Source: a virus
Strand: one strand, 5' to 3'
DNA length: 20,030 nucleotides
Virus record (IMG/VR): IMGVR_UViG_3300037502_001848
Location: 1-20,030 of that record
In this document: in pieces, positions 13,254-20,030 of the stretch
Layout: each line of letters starts with the position of its first letter
Numbering within the stretch: the stretch's first letter is position 1
Notes under the pieces: generated by a model
Told to the model about the DNA's origin: nothing
What the model saw: only the letters and a program-made list of their open reading frames with translations
Database searches by the model: none
Position numbers and translations under genes: made by a program

Positions 13254-16060
13254 TGGCTATAAAGTCTAATCCATTTTCGTCATTAGCTGGTACTATATGG
13301 CTTGAAATAGATATATCAGGCACTAATGTTAATACGGATATAAGTACTATAGGTACGATTGATTATGACTATAACCTAATGACGCAAGAATCCAATGTGC
13401 AAAGCATTGGAGGCATTCATGGTGCAACAACAGTTACGTTATTTGATGAGCTAACCAATCGTACATCGCTTTACCAGTCATTATTTTCTAATCTTGGCAA
13501 TTATGATGGCCGATCAGTTTATAACGTGCCTACGGCCAATTCTGTGCTTTATTTACAGCCTAGAGGATCATCTTCGGTTTATCGATTCCCATTTGAATTT
13601 ACTGTAAGTGATATTGGTACGGATGAACGTAGCAAAATAACTACGGTTAGGATGACTCCACGTATCAATAGATTAAATGTTGGAACATGGGTTACTGGCA
13701 CAGCTACAAATAACTTCCCGCAGAATATATCCTATGAAACCGATCAGGATTATTTCTTAAATGCTTGGGCTGCTGGCGACTTTATTTATGATATTGTTTC
13801 CAGTATTGACATTATGAATAACAATACCACCATTTTTAGGTCGGCTAATCTTGTACTAGATACAGGTGGTGGTGTTAATACTGAATTTGCATTTGAGCGA
13901 TTGACGGATATTCTTAATTCTCCGACTAATATTTATACTACTGATTATAGTAGTTTAATGTTTGTGCATGATACGCCTATGTATTTTGCCAATGGCAATA
14001 GCGTATATGCTAAAGTACAGACATTTGCAGGTATGGAAGGAGCAATCTTTGGATCTGCATTCAATGTCAATTTCTATGTAAATAGACGTGTTGATGAGTT
14101 TAATGTAACAATATCGAATAATGACATAGAGAATCTAAGTTATGTCCCACATAATAGGGATATCAATGCCGTATATGTATCGTTTAGCAATACTAATGTT
14201 ATAAATAGTACGGCTAATATTGGGAATGCATTCCCTAAGATTACTAATGGTGTTGGCGGAATTGCTGGATGGCTTGCTGGATCAAGACAAGTATCAATGA
14301 GTTTTAGTGGATTCTATCCACAGCTCAATCGTGGAGTTTATAATAATGTCGATAATTTCGTTAATGGAGATATGACGACATTTTTTGAGACTAACGATGA
14401 TAGGTTAGCATTGACAGGTGCAAAAGAATATGCGTTGATGTCTGGAGCTTATGCTGCTGATACAGATTATTACCGAGTAGATCTTGATATTTTAGGTGTT
14501 GATAAGATTAAACCTTGGCAAACATTTAGTTTTGACGCAACTGCTCCAGCACGATATCAGGGCAAGATGTTTAGACCAGAAACATTGTCGTATGATCTTG
14601 TTGCAGACAAAGTTAAAGTAACGGCTTATGAGCTAATTGGTGTTGTTGTACCAACAACTACTGCAGGCCCTACGACTACTAGTACATCTACAACAAGTAC
14701 TACCACAACAAGCACATCAACAACAAGTACCTCTACAAGTACGACTACACAAGGATTGACAGAATTTAACACGCTTCGACAGTCAAGTGTAGATGGTCCT
14801 ACGGCTTGCGGAGAGACTCCTGGTACTGTTACAATATGGGCTAACAATCCTGTGTTCTGTAATGCTACGTTATTTTACGGTAGCAACAACACAGGAGATC
14901 CGTTTGAGGGTAACAACAACTTTTATAGTGATGGATCATGCTGGAGGCAAATCAATAATAGTGGTGCTATAATAAGCCAAGGAAATTGTCCTACAACGAC
15001 AAGCACTTCTACTAGTACTTCAACAAGTACAAGCACATCTACAACAAGCACATCTACTAGTACAACAAGTACTACAAGCACAACAAGTACATCTACATCT
15101 ACTTCTACAAGCACAAGTACTACAACGTTAGCATGCCCAACGCCAACGCTTAATAGTATTAGTCATGTGTCTGGTGGTACATTTAGTGTATCGTTTACTC
15201 CTTCTGGTGTTAATAACTGCGATGGCATGAAAGTTCAATGGTCAAGTGATAACGCAACATGGTCGCCTGCGTTTGGTGAATCGATGGATTGTACTTCACC
15301 CAATAATGTTGATACGGGATTAACATCAGGAACGGTATACATACGCATTGCTCAGCAGTGTACAACGCCTACCGAGCAATCAGCATGGACGGCGTCACAG
15401 TCATATACATTCCCGACAACGACAAGTACATCTACTACAACACAAGCAGGATTGACTCAATTTGATAACGTATGGATCAGCGTCACATCGGCAAGTGTAG
15501 CATGTTCAGGTGGTGGCGCTTCAGGACCGTTCACAATCTGGGGCAACAACGCAACGTTCAAATTGTGTACGCAATACTATGCATCTGGAAATACGAATGA
15601 TCCGCTTAATGGGGCTTTCGATTGGTACGCGCATAGGCCAAGCAATCAATATGCACGTATATCTAATTCAGGCACAATAGTAAATAATGATGCAGCAGAT
15701 TGCCCAGCTACTACAACTACATCTACATCTACCACATCTACAAGTACAACTTCAACAAGTACGACTACAACAAGCACTACAACAACTACAACTCTAGGTG
15801 GCTTAACTGCATTTACTAATGTTTATGAAAGCGCAACATCTAAAGCTAATGCATGTGCTGGAATAGGTGATGGCCCTAAAACTATTTATGGGAATAATGC
15901 TGTATTTAAACTATGTACACAATTCTATAAAAATACAATCGGCACAGTATATCCTGGTGGTGGTAACTGGTATGCAGACAATACTAGTCAGCAGTTTGCT
16001 AGAATTGCTAATAATGGACAAATATTAAATAATGATCCTAATAATATAGGAGATTGCTAA
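13253..16060 (+). CDS. Modular tail-tip / receptor-binding protein with Thr/Ser linkers
   Basis: A 935-residue protein in two parts. Residues 1-466 are a beta-rich tail-tip or hub-like region ending in FRPETLSYDLVADKVKV and a last strand. Residues 467-935 are a string of modules joined by Thr/Ser tracts: linker 468-499, module A 501-580, linker 581-625, a fibronectin-III-like domain 626-721 (C628, C656, C680, C703), short linker 722-730, module A' 733-818, linker 820-847, module A'' 849-935. Modules A, A' and A'' share an AC...G..TI-NN..F..C..-FY...A/Q-I.N.G plan with three conserved cysteines. Such architecture suits an exposed adhesin that binds the host surface. The Thr/Ser tracts are possible O-glycosylation sites, and glycosyltransferase genes follow directly. 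Exact start by TAATG overlap. N-terminal role inferred. Confidence 0.8.
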   Translation: MAIKSNPFSSLAGTIWLEIDISGTNVNTDISTIGTIDYDYNLMTQESNVQSIGGIHGATTVTLFDELTNRTSLYQSLFSNLGNYDGRSVYNVPTANSVLYLQPRGSSSVYRFPFEFTVSDIGTDERSKITTVRMTPRINRLNVGTWVTGTATNNFPQNISYETDQDYFLNAWAAGDFIYDIVSSIDIMNNNTTIFRSANLVLDTGGGVNTEFAFERLTDILNSPTNIYTTDYSSLMFVHDTPMYFANGNSVYAKVQTFAGMEGAIFGSAFNVNFYVNRRVDEFNVTISNNDIENLSYVPHNRDINAVYVSFSNTNVINSTANIGNAFPKITNGVGGIAGWLAGSRQVSMSFSGFYPQLNRGVYNNVDNFVNGDMTTFFETNDDRLALTGAKEYALMSGAYAADTDYYRVDLDILGVDKIKPWQTFSFDATAPARYQGKMFRPETLSYDLVADKVKVTAYELIGVVVPTTTAGPTTTSTSTTSTTTTSTSTTSTSTSTTTQGLTEFNTLRQSSVDGPTACGETPGTVTIWANNPVFCNATLFYGSNNTGDPFEGNNNFYSDGSCWRQINNSGAIISQGNCPTTTSTSTSTSTSTSTSTTSTSTSTTSTTSTTSTSTSTSTSTSTTTLACPTPTLNSISHVSGGTFSVSFTPSGVNNCDGMKVQWSSDNATWSPAFGESMDCTSPNNVDTGLTSGTVYIRIAQQCTTPTEQSAWTASQSYTFPTTTSTSTTTQAGLTQFDNVWISVTSASVACSGGGASGPFTIWGNNATFKLCTQYYASGNTNDPLNGAFDWYAHRPSNQYARISNSGTIVNNDAADCPATTTTSTSTTSTSTTSTSTTTTSTTTTTTLGGLTAFTNVYESATSKANACAGIGDGPKTIYGNNAVFKLCTQFYKNTIGTVYPGGGNWYADNTSQQFARIANNGQILNNDPNNIGDC
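14654..14749 (+). repeat. Thr/Ser linker 1 (residues 468-499)
   Basis: Thirty-two codons almost wholly Thr and Ser, preceded by Val-Pro and interrupted once by Ala-Gly-Pro. Codons vary among ACA, ACT, ACC, ACG, AGT, AGC, TCT and TCA, so the amino-acid repeat is kept while the DNA is only loosely periodic. Separates the tail-tip region from module A. Confidence 0.95.
14753..14992 (+). repeat. Cys module A (residues 501-580)
   Basis: First of three related modules. Starts LTEFNTLRQ, contains TACGETPGTVTIWANN, FCNATLFYG and WRQINNSGAIIS, and ends NCP. Four cysteines (C519, C536, C563, C579). C519, C536 and C579 match the conserved set in the other two copies; C563 is unique to this one. Confidence 0.85.
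14993..15127 (+). repeat. Thr/Ser linker 2 (residues 581-625)
   Basis: Forty-five consecutive Thr/Ser codons with no other residue, the longest of the four tracts. Joins module A to the fibronectin-III-like domain. Degenerate hexamer-like repeats (ACAAGT, ACATCT) give it strong DNA similarity to the other linkers. Confidence 0.95.
15416..15442 (+). repeat. Thr/Ser linker 3 (residues 722-730)
   Basis: A short tract of nine Thr/Ser codons followed by Gln-Ala-Gly, joining the fibronectin-III-like domain to module A'. Linker 1 also ends in a Thr run followed by Gln and Gly-Leu-Thr, so the junction is repeated as well. Confidence 0.9.
15449..15706 (+). repeat. Cys module A' (residues 733-818)
   Basis: Second copy: starts LTQFDNVWI, contains VACSGGGASGPFTIWGNN, FKLCTQYYASG and YARISNSGTIVNN, ends in DCP. 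Three cysteines (C751, C772, C817). Closest to module A'', sharing FKLCTQ and the ARI.N.G.I.NN run. Confidence 0.88.
15710..15793 (+). repeat. Thr/Ser linker 4 (residues 820-847)
   Basis: Twenty-eight Thr/Ser codons, Thr-rich towards the end, before the last module. Same codon mixture as linkers 1 and 2. Confidence 0.95.
15797..16057 (+). repeat. Cys module A'' (residues 849-935)
   Basis: Third copy and the C-terminus of the protein: LTAFTNVYES, then ACAGIGDGPKTIYGNN, FKLCTQFYKN, NWYADNTSQQFARIANNGQI and a terminal Asp-Cys. Three cysteines (C868, C888, C935), with the last residue of the protein being the third conserved cysteine. Confidence 0.88.
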
Positions 16061-17007
16061 TGTCACAGCTTAGATATATGTGTGCACAGCCTGCCAATGA
16101 TTATTACGCTTGGCAAGTAGAAACGATGCTCACAAACTTCTATTCTATGGGCATAAATCCTAATCATATTGATATTGTATGTTATAAAGAAGGATGCGTT
16201 GTGCCTCCAGTATGGTCGCGACTGGCAGAAACCTATCCATCCAGATTTTTCTTTTATTGTGACAGACGACAAAAGCGTGAATATATAAGTAGCATACGAC
16301 CTAATATTTTAAAGCAGCATTGGGAAGAACATCCATATTTGCAGGATGATATTATATTCTATCACGACTGTGATATGCTATTTATAAAATCACCTAATAA
16401 ATGGCTTGCAGATGATCTACTAGATGCCAAAGACTGGTACGGTAGCGACACAAAATGGTATATAGGATATGACTATATCGTTAGCAAAGGCCAGGATGTA
16501 CTAGATGCTATGACCAACATTGTTGGCATAGATAATGATCTTATACAGCAAAAGAGTATAGATAAACAAGATATTGGCGCACAATATCTTATGAAGAATG
16601 TTGACGCTGCATTTTGGTATAGTGTTGAATACTATAGCGAACGTCTATTTAAAGATATTAATGAGTTATCCAATAAGAAAAAGCAAGATATAGATAAATA
16701 CCACGAATTGCAGATATGGTGTGCTGATATGTGGGCATTACTATGGACTGCATGGAAACGTGGTATCAATACTAAGATTCATAACGCATTTGACTTTGCC
16801 TGGGGTACATCGGCTTATGCAGAATTAGATAAATTTAATATCTATCATAATGCAGGCATAACTAGTAATGCGCACGGATTATTCTATAAAGCCGATTATA
16901 TAAATAAGTTGCCATACAATTTAGATTTAAAGGTTCCAGAATCATCAGCTACATATTTTTACTATGATTGGGTTAAGAAAACAGAAAAGAAAACAATTCT
17001 TATATGA
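16060..17007 (+). CDS. Putative GT-A-fold glycosyltransferase
   Basis: A 315-residue protein. The start is set at the ATG at 16060, which overlaps the tail protein stop as TAATG, the arrangement used repeatedly in this genome; the TTG six bases upstream is less likely. DDIIFYHDCDMLFIKSP (96-112) contains D103-x-D105 after a hydrophobic strand, the nucleotide-sugar/metal motif of GT-A transferases. Later Trp-rich segments (IWCADMWALLWTAW) and FNIYHNAGI with a late His fit the acceptor side and the third metal ligand. Length and motif order resemble surface-glycan transferases, but I cannot name a family. First gene of the right-hand sugar cluster and the one physically coupled to the tail protein. 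Confidence 0.65.
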   Translation: MSQLRYMCAQPANDYYAWQVETMLTNFYSMGINPNHIDIVCYKEGCVVPPVWSRLAETYPSRFFFYCDRRQKREYISSIRPNILKQHWEEHPYLQDDIIFYHDCDMLFIKSPNKWLADDLLDAKDWYGSDTKWYIGYDYIVSKGQDVLDAMTNIVGIDNDLIQQKSIDKQDIGAQYLMKNVDAAFWYSVEYYSERLFKDINELSNKKKQDIDKYHELQIWCADMWALLWTAWKRGINTKIHNAFDFAWGTSAYAELDKFNIYHNAGITSNAHGLFYKADYINKLPYNLDLKVPESSATYFYYDWVKKTEKKTILI

Positions 17008-17591
17008 TCGATGAAATCCTCTCCAACAAACCAAAATCTATACATGACATAATAAACTCAGAATTTTTTACTAAATACGATTCTTACGATTATGTTTGGA
17101 GTGGTAATTGTTTTGAATGGTATTATGCAATATCAAAAACCATCAAACCATCTTCATTTTTAGAAATAGGTGTGCGTTTTGGATTTAGTTTTCTGCCTAC
17201 ATTGCTTGGATATGGCAATCTTAAATATGCCCTAGGATGGGACTTAGAGACTTATGGTAATAATGAAATTGCTGTAAATAACATTAAAAAATACTATAAA
17301 GGAACTTGTGATTGGGAAATTCAACACATAGATTCACAACAACAAAATACACTCCCAATATTTTTTGATTTAGTTAGTATTGATGGCTGTCATAACTATG
17401 GTTGTAAAATTCATGATCTAAATTTAGCTATGAATAATTCTCATTACGCCATTATAGATGATTATGATTATATACCAGAAGTAAGATCATCTGTCAATGA
17501 TTTTATGCTGAATAACAATAAAAGAATATTATGGTATCTATATTTGCCAACATTTAGAGGATCTATATTGGTTAAGTTTAACAATGGTTGA
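17004..17591 (+). CDS. Class I SAM-dependent methyltransferase
   Basis: A 195-residue methyltransferase probably acting on a sugar hydroxyl. FLEIGVRFGFS (52-62) is motif I, which binds S-adenosylmethionine. GWDLE (78-82) supplies the acidic residue for the ribose, and DLVSIDGCHNY (122-132) with YAIIDDYDY (148-156) matches the metal-dependent O-methyltransferase pattern of the Methyltransf_24 type. It overlaps the transferase before it by 4 nt (ATGA) and the GT32-type gene after it by 8 nt, so it belongs to the glycan operon. The region is distinctly more AT-rich than the structural genes. Target could also be a lipid or small molecule; sugar is inferred from context. Confidence 0.78.
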   Translation: MIDEILSNKPKSIHDIINSEFFTKYDSYDYVWSGNCFEWYYAISKTIKPSSFLEIGVRFGFSFLPTLLGYGNLKYALGWDLETYGNNEIAVNNIKKYYKGTCDWEIQHIDSQQQNTLPIFFDLVSIDGCHNYGCKIHDLNLAMNNSHYAIIDDYDYIPEVRSSVNDFMLNNNKRILWYLYLPTFRGSILVKFNNG

Positions 17592-18213
17592 AAAAATAAT
17601 ACATCAGATATGGGTAGGCACATTTAAAATTCCATTAAGAGAAAAACAATATGTACAAACCATTAAAAGTCTAAATCCAGATATAAAGCATATTCTTTGG
17701 GAAGACATTGATAATGAAATTCCTGATAATTTAAAAAAATGGTATAGTAAATTTTACAATATTAAAAATTACGCATTTTGCGCTGACATATTAAGAATTT
17801 GGTTGGTGTATAAATATGGAGGTATTTACTTAGATATTGACTTTAATATATCTAAGCCATTAGATGACATGTTCTGTAATAATGGCTCACTATTCTATCA
17901 CAATGAGACTGATTTTACGATACCTAACAATATTTTTGTATTTAAAAAAGAGTCTCCAATATTAGAGTATTGCATTAATTCAATCAATGAACATAATAGT
18001 TGGCATGGTCCGTCATGGTTTGGTTCAATTATTAAAAAATATCTTGAACTAGAATATACGGCCAATCAATCAACTGTTATGGATAAACTATATGATTATG
18101 GCATTTTGTATAAACAATATTATGAATTTGAATTAACTTATGGTAAACACATGTCTCTCTATAGTTGGTCTCCTGAAATTTGGAACAGATTAAATGATAA
18201 CGAGCAGTTGTGA
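17584..18213 (+). CDS. Glycosyltransferase, GT32 / sugar-binding DXD type
   Basis: A 209-residue transferase with the full signature of the family: KIIHQIWVG at residues 4-12, then CADILRIWLVYKYGGIYLDI (66-85). The DXD motif is D84-I-D86, and SWHGPSWFG lies in the second half. Members transfer mannose, galactose or related sugars to glycan acceptors. It overlaps both neighbours (8 nt upstream, 20 nt downstream). G+C is low: 12 of 60 bases in 17701-17760 and 17 of 60 in 17761-17820, against 28 of 60 in a capsid segment, suggesting recent acquisition from an AT-rich source. Donor and acceptor unknown. Confidence 0.85.
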   Translation: MVEKIIHQIWVGTFKIPLREKQYVQTIKSLNPDIKHILWEDIDNEIPDNLKKWYSKFYNIKNYAFCADILRIWLVYKYGGIYLDIDFNISKPLDDMFCNNGSLFYHNETDFTIPNNIFVFKKESPILEYCINSINEHNSWHGPSWFGSIIKKYLELEYTANQSTVMDKLYDYGILYKQYYEFELTYGKHMSLYSWSPEIWNRLNDNEQL

Positions 18214-18991
18214 TAAAATATTAATAACTGGCATAAATGGTTTTATTGCCAGCGCTTTATTTAACAAATTAGATAGTCCTGTAGGTATAGATGGCAACTA
18301 CAATGAAGAATTAATAAACAAAACGCTTACCTATTTTAATCCTGATGTAGTATTCCATGTAGGTGCTTGTACCAATACACTAAATACTGACATCGAATAT
18401 ATGATGTATAACAATTTTCTAGCTACAAAGTGGATAACTGATTGGTGTACTTTCAATAAAAAGAAGCTTATCTATTCTTCATCTGCTGCCTGTTATGGCA
18501 ACAACAATCAATATCCAACAAATGTATATGGATGGAGTAAGTATCTAGGAGAATTATATGTATTGCAGCACAATGCCATAGCGTTAAGATATTTTAACGT
18601 ATATGGGCCAGGAGAAAGTCACAAAGGCAAGATGGCATCTTTTATATATCAGAATTATAAAAAAGAAAGTATTGGCTTATTTAAAGGCAATCCTTCAAGA
18701 GATTTTATACATGTATCAGATGTCGTATCAGCTAATCTATTTGCTTTAGAACATTATGAAAAAATACAAGGTAAATACTATGATGTAGGGACTGGCAATT
18801 CATATATGTATGAATACTTGTGCAACATAATGGGTAAGTCTTATTATTACGTAGAAGATGATCATATACCTAAAGGATATCAATTTCACACAATAGCAGA
18901 TAAGAAAAAAATCATGCCTGGTTGGATGCCACAAATTTCAATAGAGCAAGGTGTTACTAATTATATTAATTTGCTAAATGAAGAAAATTAG
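18194..18991 (+). CDS. hldD: NAD(P)-dependent sugar epimerase, HldD-like (ADP-heptose 6-epimerase type)
   Basis: A 265-residue extended short-chain dehydrogenase/reductase. The Rossmann motif is TGINGFIAS (12-20), with Ala in place of the third Gly. Catalytic residues are S96 or S97 (YSSSAACYG), Y112 and K116 (YGWSK). Family-specific evidence is RYFNVYGPGESHKGKMAS (132-149). Counting from the YxxxK tyrosine, K144 falls on the lysine that in E. coli HldD (recalled from memory as Y140/K178) is the second catalytic base. RDFIHVSDVV, YYDVGTGNS and a C-terminal EQGVTNYINLL also match HldD. That enzyme converts ADP-D-glycero-D-manno-heptose to the L-glycero form. It is shorter than E. coli HldD, and spacing between Y and K differs by six residues because of a loop. 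Another GalE-type epimerase remains possible. Overlaps both neighbours. Confidence 0.75.
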   Translation: MITSSCDKILITGINGFIASALFNKLDSPVGIDGNYNEELINKTLTYFNPDVVFHVGACTNTLNTDIEYMMYNNFLATKWITDWCTFNKKKLIYSSSAACYGNNNQYPTNVYGWSKYLGELYVLQHNAIALRYFNVYGPGESHKGKMASFIYQNYKKESIGLFKGNPSRDFIHVSDVVSANLFALEHYEKIQGKYYDVGTGNSYMYEYLCNIMGKSYYYVEDDHIPKGYQFHTIADKKKIMPGWMPQISIEQGVTNYINLLNEEN

Positions 18992-19781
18992 CTTTGTATG
19001 CACCACTTATAGACGGTTTAGATGTGTTGAACGCATTATTGCCCAATACCTTGCGCAGTCTTATCCTTATAAAGAGTTAATTATATATAATACAGATACA
19101 GAGTATCCGATAAGCAAAGGATTTACAGATTTAAGTATCGTAGTCATCAACAATAGTACCGATCACGAAACGGGAAAGCCATACACTAATCGTGGCGCTA
19201 TATTACGTGATGCTGTTAAATATGCTTGCGGTGATTATTTTATGCTAGCTGATGATGATGATATCTACTTGCCTTGGCACATGCAGCAGGCTGTAGATGG
19301 TATAATAGCTAACAATAAAGATGCTTGGAAGCCTGAATCGAGTTTATTTGCTATTGGCAATGAAATTAAGCTATGTATGAATACGCTGGAGGCTAGTGTT
19401 ATTGTAAATATGAAGCGTATTAAAGAGATCGGATTTAGAACTGATATTACAGGTTATGAAGGATTGAGCTGGTACACTAAACTGCGTGATGAGCAGCAGT
19501 TAGACGAACACAATAAAGATTATGTGCCGTCCTATTGTTTTAACTGGAGCGATCCTGCTGATATGGCTGGACACAAACAAAGTGGTAATATCAATCAGCC
19601 CGATAACTTTGAGCATCATAAACAAGAGTCCAGAGATATTGCTACACGGCCATTGGCATTAAAGGATCAAGAATATATTCATGACGTGTATAGAAGATAT
19701 TACGAATGGCTAAGAGACAATAAGGAATTATTGAATATGAACTATTACGATAACTATGCTAAGCAATATGTCGAGGCCTAA
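18978..19781 (+). CDS. Glycosyltransferase family 2
   Basis: A 267-residue GT-A transferase. ISFVCTTYRRFRCVERIIAQ (4-23) is the GT2 opening strand and helix, and the segment ending GDYFMLADDDDIYLPWHM (86-102) holds the acidic cluster D92-D95 and the tryptophan-histidine typical after it. Middle region NRGAILRDAVKYACGD agrees with the family. The C-terminus (HHKQESRDIATRP onward) is polar and lacks membrane segments, so the enzyme is soluble. It overlaps the epimerase gene by 14 nt and the nucleotidyltransferase gene by 14 nt, so it is co-translated with the two heptose-type genes. Donor not readable. Confidence 0.83.
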   Translation: MKKISFVCTTYRRFRCVERIIAQYLAQSYPYKELIIYNTDTEYPISKGFTDLSIVVINNSTDHETGKPYTNRGAILRDAVKYACGDYFMLADDDDIYLPWHMQQAVDGIIANNKDAWKPESSLFAIGNEIKLCMNTLEASVIVNMKRIKEIGFRTDITGYEGLSWYTKLRDEQQLDEHNKDYVPSYCFNWSDPADMAGHKQSGNINQPDNFEHHKQESRDIATRPLALKDQEYIHDVYRRYYEWLRDNKELLNMNYYDNYAKQYVEA

Positions 19782-20030
19782 AATATGGGTTAACGGATGT
19801 TTTGACATTTTGCATATTGGCCATTTAATGCTATTGCAATATGCTTCGATGCTTGGAGTCGTTAGAATAGGGTTAGATTCTGATGATAGGATTAAAGAAC
19901 GAAAAGGATCTAATAGACCATTTCATTTATTAGAAGAACGAACTAAGATTATAGAATCAATACGCTATGTAGATAGCGTAATTAGTTTTAATACAGACGA
20001 TGAGCTAAAATCGCATATAAAAGACTGGGG
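19768..20030 (+). CDS. rfaE2: RfaE2/HldE-C-like nucleotidyltransferase, 3' end outside window
   Basis: An incomplete gene: 87 codons are visible and the frame is open to the right edge. The start is the ATG at 19768, inside the preceding gene. WVNGCFDILHIGHLMLLQYA (7-26) has the HIGH nucleotide-binding motif (16-19) in the NGCFDxLHxGH form typical of the heptose-1-phosphate adenylyltransferase domain, rather than the GTFD form of TagD-type cytidylyltransferases. GSNRPFHLLEERTKIIES and then VDSVISF match the same domain further on, as recalled. It begins directly with this domain, so it is not preceded by the kinase domain as in fused HldE. The HldD-like gene two positions upstream supports a heptose role. 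Cytidylyltransferase of another sugar is the main alternative. Confidence 0.75.
   Translation, partial: MSRPKIWVNGCFDILHIGHLMLLQYASMLGVVRIGLDSDDRIKERKGSNRPFHLLEERTKIIESIRYVDSVISFNTDDELKSHIKDW

Noticed and set aside
14626-15114. Minus-strand Val/Leu-rich open frames opposite the Thr/Ser tracts
   Set aside because: They are the complement of Thr/Ser codons (GTN, GTA) in the coding gene, with no start context and no domain.
14654-15793. CRISPR-like array or satellite repeats
   Set aside because: The repeats are in-frame Thr/Ser codons inside one long gene, with irregular spacing and no conserved spacer-repeat units.
16054-16059. TTG at 16054 as start of the glycosyltransferase
   Set aside because: The ATG at 16060 makes the TAATG junction used throughout the window.

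Overview
The window is the structural half of a tailed double-stranded DNA phage (siphovirus-like) or a prophage-like contig, flanked on both sides by sugar-modification genes. Every credible gene is on the + strand, tightly packed, often with 1-4 nt stop/start overlaps. Most starts have no Shine-Dalgarno sequence (two clear exceptions at 4334 and 6684). Together with a DAPFG...NN motif in the tape measure protein and Thr/Ser-repeat linkers in the tail protein, this suggests a Bacteroidetes (e.g. flavobacterial) host. That host call is an inference; the head-spike-base-like gene and the heptose-type genes only require a Gram-negative host.

Layout. (1) 2-1311: two glycosyltransferase-like genes, the first cut by the left edge of the window. 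(2) 1375-1832: a small protein resembling the gene-transfer-agent head spike base family, and a small unknown. (3) 1829-7079: packaging and head genes: large terminase, HK97-type portal, prohead protease with an unusual N-terminal extension, major capsid protein, and a decoration-like protein, closed by a strong intrinsic terminator at 7089-7130. (4) 7147-9544: small connector proteins, a gp6-like head-tail adaptor, tail completion and terminator candidates, and a probable tail tube protein, followed by a second long hairpin. (5) 9595-12795: two tandem paralogous tail-assembly-chaperone-like genes and the tape measure protein. (6) 12795-16060: a tail-tip protein and a 935-residue modular tail protein with four Thr/Ser tracts, three copies of a Cys-containing module of about 80 residues, and a fibronectin-III-like domain. 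(7) 16060-20030: a run of sugar genes: GT-A-like transferase, SAM methyltransferase, GT32-type transferase, HldD-like ADP-heptose epimerase, GT2 transferase, and the N-terminal part of an RfaE2/HldE-C-like nucleotidyltransferase cut by the right edge.

How it may work together. The head and tail genes follow the standard order. The least ordinary part is the juxtaposition of a mucin-like Thr/Ser-rich tail protein with a glycan module that includes two ADP-heptose-pathway-type enzymes. The testable inference is that the phage makes its own activated sugar and decorates either its tail protein or the host surface. The sequence shows the parts but does not decide between these targets. No lysis, integration, replication or tRNA genes are visible, and there is no gene-free stretch longer than 300 bases.
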